A stretch of DNA of 64,000 nucleotides, from the NCBI RefSeq assembly GCF_900105995.1, contig NZ_LT629785.1, forward strand, positions 1,550,001-1,614,000. Direction: 5' to 3'. Both the position numbers and the translations under genes were made by a program. The stretch comes from Pseudomonas pohangensis. Lineage in GTDB: Bacteria; Pseudomonadota; Gammaproteobacteria; Pseudomonadales; Pseudomonadaceae. The notes beneath the pieces were generated by a model, which made no database searches, had not been told where the DNA came from, and saw only the letters and a list, made by a program, of their open reading frames with translations. Shown here in pieces: positions 1-6,102 of this stretch (position 1 is its first letter; the number at the start of each line of letters is the position of its first letter).

Positions 1-1250
1 ATTCTGTTTTCTTCGGTGTGATTTAAGCACCGTTCGGCTACTTCGGGCAGGACGCCTAGCGCGGTCATCATGGTGGCCCCAGTGCGGCGCAAGTCGTGCG
101 GTGTCCATTTGCCCCCCGGCAGCAGCAGTGCTTGAGCGTGTGCGCTGCGGCGGCTCATGGTGCCCTTGCTTGGCTGGCGCTGGCGGTCGCCTAACTGTTT
201 GGTCACGGTCTTGGGGCATACCGGCCCGGTGTTGTCCGTGTTCGGATAGCACCACGTCGACTTCCCGGTGATAGCTTCCACGCGCTTGAATTGAGCGGCG
301 GCGAATGTCGACAGGGTGACGGTGTGCGGCTTGCCGTTCTTGCTGTGCTCGGCTGGTATCAGCCAAGTGCCTTGCTCAAGGTCTACATGCTCCCAGCGTG
401 CGGCCATTAGTTCGCCAATACGGCAGCAGGTCGACAGTGCCAACCATGCGGCGGCTTCGGTGGTAATCAGCAGCCGGGCATCTGGCATTTGCTTAAACAA
501 CTGGCGGATTTCAGCCTCGGACAACACGCGGTCGCGCTCTACGTCCTTGCCGCCAATCTTGGCTTTGCGAATGCTGGCGCTTGGGTCGGCGTCGATCAGG
601 TCACGGTCGACAGCAAAGCGGAACATTTGCCGCACTAGACTAAATACCTGCTTGGCTGTGCGATTAACGCCACGCGATAGCAGGGCGTCGGTCACTTCGG
701 TGATATGGCCTTTCTTAACGTCAGCCACGGCCAGATTGCCGATGATGGGTAGCACGTTCCTTTCAAACATACGGCGAACAGCAGCGCCACCGTCCTTGTG
801 CTTGGCTAGGTCTACCTTTGCCCAATGCTCGAATAGTTGCGTCACGCTCTTACGCGCTTCTTGGCGGCGCTGTTCGGCTTCGGCTTCGGCCTTGTCTGCG
901 GCTAGTCGTGCCTGCTCGGCTTCACGCGCTGCTATGCGGTCGGCTTCGATGGCTTCCAGATGTTCGCGAACATTCTTTATTCCGGACTTGTGAATGCTTG
1001 CCAGCTCCATTGCTCGCTGTCTTGCATCTGACAGGGTCATGGTGCCGTCATCATCAGCGGAACCATAGGTTCCAATGGGCAGTGCGTAACGCTTGCCAGA
1101 CTCGTTTACATACTCGAAATAGAACAGCCGCCCTCCGGTTGGTGTGATCCTGGCAACAAGGGTGCCGTGCCCCCATATGGCCGTTTCTCTCAACCATTTG
1201 TGTGCTGCTCCGGGCTTGGCTTTCATTTCCTTGTCAGTGATGTTTGCCAT
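1..1250 (-). CDS. Tyrosine-family site-specific integrase (P4/IntS type), 3' end off window
   Basis: Reading the minus strand from ATG at 1250 gives an open frame of at least 416 codons that leaves the window at base 1. The N-terminus (MANITDKEMKAKPGA) and following beta-rich part with FYFEYV fit the arm-type DNA-binding domain of P4-like integrases. A charged coiled-coil linker rich in Ala, Glu and Arg follows (about residues 95-130), then a SAM-like core-binding domain. The catalytic domain shows the first Arg in STCCRIGELMAARW, then HDLRRT and the later His in CLNHTEENR; the nucleophilic Tyr lies outside the window. The enzyme would integrate and excise a genomic island. It is transcribed away from the tRNA-Pro fragment at 1417-1460, so the island body should lie to the left. 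Confidence 0.9.
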   Translation of the reverse strand, partial: MANITDKEMKAKPGAAHKWLRETAIWGHGTLVARITPTGGRLFYFEYVNESGKRYALPIGTYGSADDDGTMTLSDARQRAMELASIHKSGIKNVREHLEAIEADRIAAREAEQARLAADKAEAEAEQRRQEARKSVTQLFEHWAKVDLAKHKDGGAAVRRMFERNVLPIIGNLAVADVKKGHITEVTDALLSRGVNRTAKQVFSLVRQMFRFAVDRDLIDADPSASIRKAKIGGKDVERDRVLSEAEIRQLFKQMPDARLLITTEAAAWLALSTCCRIGELMAARWEHVDLEQGTWLIPAEHSKNGKPHTVTLSTFAAAQFKRVEAITGKSTWCYPNTDNTGPVCPKTVTKQLGDRQRQPSKGTMSRRSAHAQALLLPGGKWTPHDLRRTGATMMTALGVLPEVAERCLNHTEENR

Positions 1251-1265
1251 GCCTTTCGCCTCTCT

Positions 1266-1287
1266 GGTAGTAGATTGGTAGTAGATT
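1266..1287. repeat. Tandem 11-bp repeat GGTAGTAGATT x2
   Basis: Two exact head-to-tail copies sit 16 bp upstream of the integrase start. Seen directly. They could be recombination-directionality-factor or integrase arm sites, or part of the int promoter; the role is inferred only from position. Confidence 0.4.
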
Positions 1288-1416
1288 GAGACTAGCTAAG
1301 AGTGGATATTAGCGGAAGTCAGCAGACAAGGCAAAACAGATAAAGCCAGTATTTACGGGGCTTGCAGGCGTTTTAGTGGATTTTTCTAGATGGCTTTGGA
1401 GGTCAAGTTACGGGTA

Positions 1417-1460
1417 TGGGGTGCAAGGGGTCGAGTGTTCGAATCACTCCGTCCCGACCA
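1417..1460 (+). other. 3' fragment of tRNA-Pro(GGG): attachment-site scar
   Basis: From the anticodon loop onward the sequence reads as a tRNA 3' half. It has loop TGGGGT, 3' anticodon strand GCAAG, T-arm GAGTG/TTCGAAT/CACTC, acceptor strand CGTCCCG, discriminator A and a coded CCA. The acceptor would need 5' CGGGACG, as in pseudomonad tRNA-Pro. No matching 5' half is present (the bases to the left do not form D-arm or acceptor pairs), so this is not a functional tRNA. It is the duplicated 3' end left by an integrase that targets tRNA genes, and the intact tRNA-Pro is expected at the other end of the island, left of the window. Confidence 0.8.
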
Positions 1461-1471
1461 AATAACCCTAG

Positions 1472-1506
1472 AAAATCCAGTCACTTAACGGTGACTGGAT
1501 TTTTTT
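1472..1506 (+). terminator. Rho-independent terminator behind the tRNA fragment
   Basis: AATCCAGTCAC pairs with GTGACTGGATT around a TTAACG loop and is followed by a T run. This is a typical tRNA-gene terminator and suggests that the sequence to the right of the fragment is the original chromosomal flank. Confidence 0.75.
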
Positions 1507-1548
1507 ATGCCTGATGGTTTCTCTCCCCGCCCAGAAATCTGCGTTTTG

Positions 1549-1608
1549 GTCACCGTTGGGTCACCGTTAGCCCTAATCTGATTTCTCCAGATTGGCCTCG
1601 TCACCGTT
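1549..1608. repeat. Iteron-like GTCACCGTT repeats
   Basis: GTCACCGTT occurs at 1549-1557, 1560-1568 and 1600-1608, and its reverse complement AACGGTGAC at 1487-1495 inside the preceding hairpin. Four copies of a 9-mer in about 120 bp is unlikely by chance. The function is unknown: they could be integrase arm sites or iterons for the Gp2-like replication protein downstream. Confidence 0.45.
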
Positions 1609-1866
1609 TCGGCCATCTTGAGGCTCTGCTAAGCCGGAGCGCCACTCAGCTAACTCTCCCAAAGCTCAGTACGGAAAATCTCTCGGCAGGCTGGGCAATG
1701 TTGCCCCCGATCGCCCGATCTGATCGTGAGTGCCAGCATTCTGCTGGGCTGCATCTATTGATATAGCTATTAACTATCTAATCTACCTATCCAATAGCAA
1801 CCATCACCACTGACTACCACGAGAGGGAAAGAGGACCAGTAAAAAGAAACAGATCACGTACCTGGT
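1609..1866. other. Non-coding stretch before the Gp2-like gene
   Basis: No convincing gene is seen. The sequence becomes AT-rich around 1755-1800 (TATTGATATAGCTATTAA) and then purine-rich, which would suit a promoter or replication origin for the gene starting near 1867-1897, but no clear -35/-10 pair or ribosome site could be fixed. Confidence 0.4.
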
Positions 1867-1896
1867 ATGCACCATCAACCAACTAGGTACTCAGCC

Positions 1897-2871
1897 ATGA
1901 ACAACCGCAAGCACAACACCCACCTCTCCCAGTCCGACATAGCCCTGCAGATCGAATCACTCGTCCAGGCTATCGAGCACAGCGATACACCCGTATTCCG
2001 GATCACGCACAAACGGTCAGGCTATGAGCGTGTCGAGCAGACCAGACTGTCCCGATACTTCATCCACGTCCAGCAGATGCACAACCTTTTCGATGATCGA
2101 GTGCCATACGACTACAGCGAGCACCTGTTAGCGTTCCGGGAAGCCTGTGACGACATCGGCCTTCAGCGTTCACCCAATGGTCCTGTCTGCTTGAGTGAGA
2201 CGGGCACCTACTGGCTCAGTCATGAACAGAGCATGAACGTTCTTACCGATCGGATCCGTCAGTTGACTCGTCAGCGGTGGTATCAGCGCAAAGCTGGGGA
2301 TCGAGCCTATGAGGCACGCAAGCAGTCGAAGGAGATCACAGCCTACTCGGATGCATTGAGGAGCCTTTACTCACGCACTACGATCGTCAGACTGGACCTG
2401 TACTACCGCCCTGAAGCTCAGGTCAGGTTACGAGTCGAGCAGGTATTCGATCACCTAGACGATCTGATCTATGAGCACGAGCGTCACCGGACTTTCGAGC
2501 ACCTGATTGGCTACACCTATTCAGTCGAGCAAGGAGATCGCAATGACGGGAGTGGCTACCACATCCACGCGGCCTACTACTTCAATGGCAACCAGGTCTG
2601 CCGTGATGTCTGGAAGGCGATTGAGATCAGCGAGCTATGGGGGGAGGTCACGCGTGGTCAGGGATATGCCCATAGCTGCAACCATGACAAGGAACGGTAT
2701 GGTGACGAGTGCGGCATCGGCCTGATCCAGCGGGAGGATCAGTCGAAGCGGCCCCATGTCCACAAGGCGATGAAGTATTTGGTCAAGGACGATCAGCACC
2801 TGCGCGTGAAGCCTGCAGGGGCGCGCTGTCTGCGTAAAGGTACTCTGGGTCGGTTCCGCCGGTCTGCATAG
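1897..2871 (+). CDS. Inovirus Gp2 / YagK-YfjJ family replication protein
   Basis: A 324-residue protein (334 if the weaker ATG at 1867 is used; neither start has a strong ribosome site). The C-terminal half matches the recalled YagK/YfjJ (inovirus-type Gp2) family: a HUH-like motif HIHAAYYF at about residue 222, then a region with MKYLVKDDQ at about 290 and a final KG-containing tail. These proteins are rolling-circle (HUH) replication initiators of filamentous phages and are also carried by P4-like satellites and islands. The N-terminal 150 residues are charged and helical. No coat, assembly or morphogenesis genes of an inovirus are nearby, so this is a satellite or remnant module and not a complete phage. 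AlpA at 5352 is a usual companion of this family. Confidence 0.75.
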   Translation: MNNRKHNTHLSQSDIALQIESLVQAIEHSDTPVFRITHKRSGYERVEQTRLSRYFIHVQQMHNLFDDRVPYDYSEHLLAFREACDDIGLQRSPNGPVCLSETGTYWLSHEQSMNVLTDRIRQLTRQRWYQRKAGDRAYEARKQSKEITAYSDALRSLYSRTTIVRLDLYYRPEAQVRLRVEQVFDHLDDLIYEHERHRTFEHLIGYTYSVEQGDRNDGSGYHIHAAYYFNGNQVCRDVWKAIEISELWGEVTRGQGYAHSCNHDKERYGDECGIGLIQREDQSKRPHVHKAMKYLVKDDQHLRVKPAGARCLRKGTLGRFRRSA

Positions 2872-2953
2872 ATTTTTCCGAGTTTCCTCCCTGAACTTCT
2901 GTTGATGGTTTAGGCTCCGGCCAGGAATCAAATGCTGACGAGAGCGCTGCGGG

Positions 2954-5104
2954 ATGACGGAAAATGGAGAGCGCTGCCGACGGCACTATCAGTCGGTATA
3001 CGAACGGAATCAGCCAGAGATCAGCAAGGGCCGTGCCCTTGATGAAAGCCTGCATCATTTCCTCGACCAGCGCCCGGCGGGTAAGAACCAGTCAGCTTTT
3101 GAGCGTGCGCAAGGCCTGGCAGCGGCATTGTTTTGGTTTGATGCGGGTGCGGTTGCTCAATCCGAACTCGCTAGCCTGGCACTCAGCAGGGTGCTGCATT
3201 TCGATAATGCAGTCAGCATCGATCTGCTGTTGCACCTTGCCAGCCATAACCCGGAAACCCTCAGATGGGCGATTCGCTACTCGAAGCTGTTTGAGCGTAT
3301 CGAGTCGCCGCTTTTGCTTGCCCTGCGTGCGGCGCTCCCAGGGGATGACTGGCAAGTATTCTTCGGTGTTTGTGATCGATTGCTTGATCAGCTCAAGCCC
3401 TTTGATGAGCTGATTGCTCACGCCGAAAAACAGCTAAAGCACTTGTCGCTGCTGGAGCTGTTTTCCTACCTCAGTGTTCTGGCCTACCAGGCATTTACCG
3501 AAGACGGTTCCGATGATCCTTCCGGTCAGCAGTGGAAGGTCTACAACCGCATTATTTTGAACAAGCTTCGCGTTTGCTCGGAAGAGGATTTCCGCCTTAG
3601 CGAGTCACGGCTTGGGCAATCGCTGAAACGGCACCTGTCACCGATTATCTTTCCCGGATCCAGCAATTCTGACGGGGTGAGATGTCGTCAAAATCTCGAA
3701 TCTTTGGCCCTACTGATTGACGCCACTCAAGAGCGGATCGACTACGAAGGCTCCATCGACTGGTTCTGCTTCGATCCCGAATGCCGTTATCAGCTAAAAC
3801 CGGGCGAGTCGGTTATCTACAACCAGTCGAAGACGGGAACAGAGCGCTGGCAACGAACCGGGCGCAAGAGTGATCTGCTTTGGCACTACTGGATGAATCG
3901 TGCGGTGCACGAATTCGCCCTCTCCGGTATGGCTGAACAAATCATCGGCTCACCTGAGAATCATGAGCTAAACCAGCTGGCCTTTATCAAGGCGGTTCGC
4001 AGCCAGCTGCAGTTGCAGCAGATTTACGGTTTGGAAGATCGCGTCTCGCTCAAAGATGGTTCCCAGGTGCAGCTACATCACTTGCTGCTGGCAAGCGAGC
4101 TGACCTCGGTTTTCTTTCAGAAAGAGTTTATCCAGCCATTCCAGAGTCACTTGCGCGAGTCGGGCGTGCTTACACAGGCACTAGGGCGCTTAGCCATGAA
4201 CGGCATGCTTTCCGGTGAAAACCGGTTCCCCATTACCTGGTCCGAAGAGCAAGAAAAGATCCGCAAGATCACAAGCTGGACTGTTTGCGACGAACACCCG
4301 AAAGGCAGCGCAGATTCAGCCAAGGCCATCCTTACGTTTTGGACAAGCGACTTCAAAGCGCTATCCCAGCAATTGAAGCAGCAACCCCGTATGCCTGCGC
4401 CGCGCCTGTACGAGCAGCCCTTTTACAAAATCGGACGCTATAGCTTTCAGTTCCCTTGGGTTGGTGCGCAGCAAAACAACCTGACGGCAGCCATCAATAA
4501 CCTGCGGCGCGTTAACGCCCGCAGAGCGGATGCGCAGGCAGAAACGCAACGAGTGGAGCTGGCGTTGGCCGAGAGTCTCCGGCAACGAGGCTTTGCCGTT
4601 GAGGTGGGGTATCGGCCGGCTGTGACAGACGCTGATGATGCCGGCGAGGTGGATCTGATCTGTCACCTTGATGGCGTAGTGCTGCTCTTGGAAGTCAAGT
4701 CGGGGTATATCCGCTCGACCAGGCATGAGGTCTGGGTGCATCTCACCAACACGTTGCGCAAGGCTGCCTGGCAGTTACGCCGCAAGCAGGTAGCGGTGCT
4801 TAGTGCGCTGATGGCCGATCAAGAGCTGCGCGCCAGGCTGGGCTATAACGGTCATGAGCCGGGGGCAGCTTTGCGCGCCTGGATCGTCGATACCTCTATT
4901 GAGCTCGATGGGCAGTTAGTTGATGGTTTCAGGGTTGTGTCTCGTGAAGCTCTTGAAGTCATTCTGCGTGATGAGAGGCAGCTCCTTAGGCCAATAGATC
5001 AGCTTGACGAGGAAAGTCGTGATTCATTGTTTCCTGGGGGGTTCAAAGTCGACCGATTCATCGCCGTTGTTGAGTCGGATGAGCTGTGGCGAGACCTTTG
5101 CTAG
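2954..5104 (+). CDS. Large protein of unknown family with C-terminal PD-(D/E)XK (NERD-like) nuclease domain
   Basis: A 716-residue protein. The first 500 residues are mostly alpha-helical, Leu-rich and not recognised. About residues 535-610 carry a restriction-endonuclease-like core: ELALAESLRQRGF (helix with Glu), GEVDLICHL with the acidic Asp near 566, LLLEVKSG with the E-x-K pair near 580, and AAWQLRRKQ with the following Gln/Arg helix. This order is that of PD-(D/E)XK nucleases, closest in look to NERD domains. The last 100 residues resemble a winged or mixed cap. It would cut nucleic acid; the long helical part could be a sensor. It lies 82 bp behind the Gp2-like Rep in mobile DNA, a setting typical of anti-phage cargo, but a defence role is inference. 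No strong ribosome site precedes the ATG, so the N-terminus is uncertain. Confidence 0.6.
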   Translation: MTENGERCRRHYQSVYERNQPEISKGRALDESLHHFLDQRPAGKNQSAFERAQGLAAALFWFDAGAVAQSELASLALSRVLHFDNAVSIDLLLHLASHNPETLRWAIRYSKLFERIESPLLLALRAALPGDDWQVFFGVCDRLLDQLKPFDELIAHAEKQLKHLSLLELFSYLSVLAYQAFTEDGSDDPSGQQWKVYNRIILNKLRVCSEEDFRLSESRLGQSLKRHLSPIIFPGSSNSDGVRCRQNLESLALLIDATQERIDYEGSIDWFCFDPECRYQLKPGESVIYNQSKTGTERWQRTGRKSDLLWHYWMNRAVHEFALSGMAEQIIGSPENHELNQLAFIKAVRSQLQLQQIYGLEDRVSLKDGSQVQLHHLLLASELTSVFFQKEFIQPFQSHLRESGVLTQALGRLAMNGMLSGENRFPITWSEEQEKIRKITSWTVCDEHPKGSADSAKAILTFWTSDFKALSQQLKQQPRMPAPRLYEQPFYKIGRYSFQFPWVGAQQNNLTAAINNLRRVNARRADAQAETQRVELALAESLRQRGFAVEVGYRPAVTDADDAGEVDLICHLDGVVLLLEVKSGYIRSTRHEVWVHLTNTLRKAAWQLRRKQVAVLSALMADQELRARLGYNGHEPGAALRAWIVDTSIELDGQLVDGFRVVSREALEVILRDERQLLRPIDQLDEESRDSLFPGGFKVDRFIAVVESDELWRDLC

Positions 5105-5351
5105 AGCCTGAATATCGGCGACTTTGGTTCATCCGAATGAAGAGTTCAGTTGAGCCGGCCACGTAGGCGCAAGGTAATGAGGTACCCGGCCCAGGATGGT
5201 CGGCGTGCGCCTGCACTCGAAGCTTGAAGGGCGGACGATCGGGTTTTTCGCCCGTTGAGATAGAACCTTCACATGAGCATGGTTTGTGCCTCATTTGCAG
5301 ACGCTCAGTCAAAGCCAACTCTGAAGCGAATCAAACGGAGTGTGGCTTGTC

Positions 5352-5537
5352 ATGAAAGTATTACGCTTGAATTCTGTCGTCTTGGCCACGGGACTTGCCA
5401 GGTCAACGATCTACAAACTAATTGGCTCAGGTGAATTTCCGCGGCCTGTACCCCTGACCGCGCGAAGTGTTGGTTGGATTGAGGGCGAGGTGATTGCTTG
5501 GATCCAGTCGAAAATTGAAGAGCGCGAAAGGGAGTGA
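5352..5537 (+). CDS. AlpA-family small DNA-binding regulator
   Basis: A 61-residue MerR-like winged-helix protein (or 65 residues from GTG at 5340). The motif pattern LNSVVLATGLARSTIYKLI, then FPRPVPLT and VGWIEGEVIAWIQ, is the AlpA/excisionase pattern. Such proteins act as Cox-like excision factors or activators of P4-type integrases, and many lie beside YagK/Gp2 genes as here. It is separated by about 250 bp without visible genes from the nuclease gene. The ATG at 5352 is preferred because it directly begins the family motif; GGAG at 5337-5340 is a somewhat distant ribosome site. Confidence 0.8.
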   Translation: MKVLRLNSVVLATGLARSTIYKLIGSGEFPRPVPLTARSVGWIEGEVIAWIQSKIEERERE

Positions 5538-5572
5538 GTGTTTAAGCAAATCTGAGGTGGTGGGGGGGGGCA

Positions 5573-5794
5573 TTATTGCGCCTTGGCCACCATTAATTCA
5601 GACCAGCGGGTGGTGTATGCAGGGGAGAGCAATTCTCTTCGCATAGCCCACTCGACTGGTTTGGCGATGCGCCCTGGCTGCAGCGTACCTCGACCCCAGC
5701 GGTTGTTGATCGCGTCCAGGGTGCTCATCAGTCGCTCGGTTTTCACTGGCTGTTCAGGGGCGAACAGATCCGGGGTGTACTCATTCTTGCGACA
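5573..5794 (-). pseudogene. 3' remnant of a umuC/rulB-type DNA polymerase V gene
   Basis: Minus-strand translation gives about 73 residues ending at a normal stop (CRKNEYTPDLFAPEQP, later RWGRGTL and RRELLSPAYTTRW). They align from the start CxxxEYTxDLFAPEQP to the end with the C-terminus of the full-length umuC in this window (10749 onward), at roughly 60 percent identity by eye. Everything upstream of the CRKN codons is missing. It is therefore the tail of a second, diverged umuC/rulB, cut by an insertion or rearrangement. A G9 tract lies just beyond its stop (5562-5570). Confidence 0.8.
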
Positions 5795-6102
5795 CATTCC
5801 GAACTCTATAAAAATCAATGAGTTACGCTATAGATTGGCGCACTTATTGTCATGATTGAACAGCAATAAGTGTCATTTTCCGGCGAAATCACCGCTATTA
5901 ATGTCATTTCCCGCACGCCCCTGAAACGAGCGGCTCACGGCACTACATTTCACCTTTGCCACCGAGCCCCGAGAACACCCCTCACGCTGTGGCTGCGTTG
6001 ACACATTGTCAACGAACATCAGATTACTGCGATTTCGCCCAGCTTGAAATAGCTCGGCAAGGGCTACGACGAGTGGAGCATTTGGTTCATAACTGAGGCC
6101 TT
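5795..6102. other. Gene-free stretch with TGTCATTT repeats and a palindrome
   Basis: No gene is seen. TGTCATTTTCCGGCG (5871-5885) and TGTCATTTCCCGC (5902-5914), with a shorter TGTCAT at 5849, form spaced direct repeats, each preceded by TAA(G). A 19-bp inverted repeat CGTTGACA-CAT-TGTCAACG lies at 5996-6014. The repeats look like multiple terminal binding sites of a lost transposon (TG-starting ends as in Tn5053- or IS21-type elements); this is inference. Confidence 0.4.

Noticed and set aside
316..993. A 225-codon plus-strand frame near the left edge
   Set aside because: The opposite strand carries the integrase with catalytic motifs; the plus frame is rich in Ser and Arg and matches nothing.
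1417..1460. An intact tRNA gene
   Set aside because: The 5' half (acceptor, D-arm, 5' anticodon stem) is missing.
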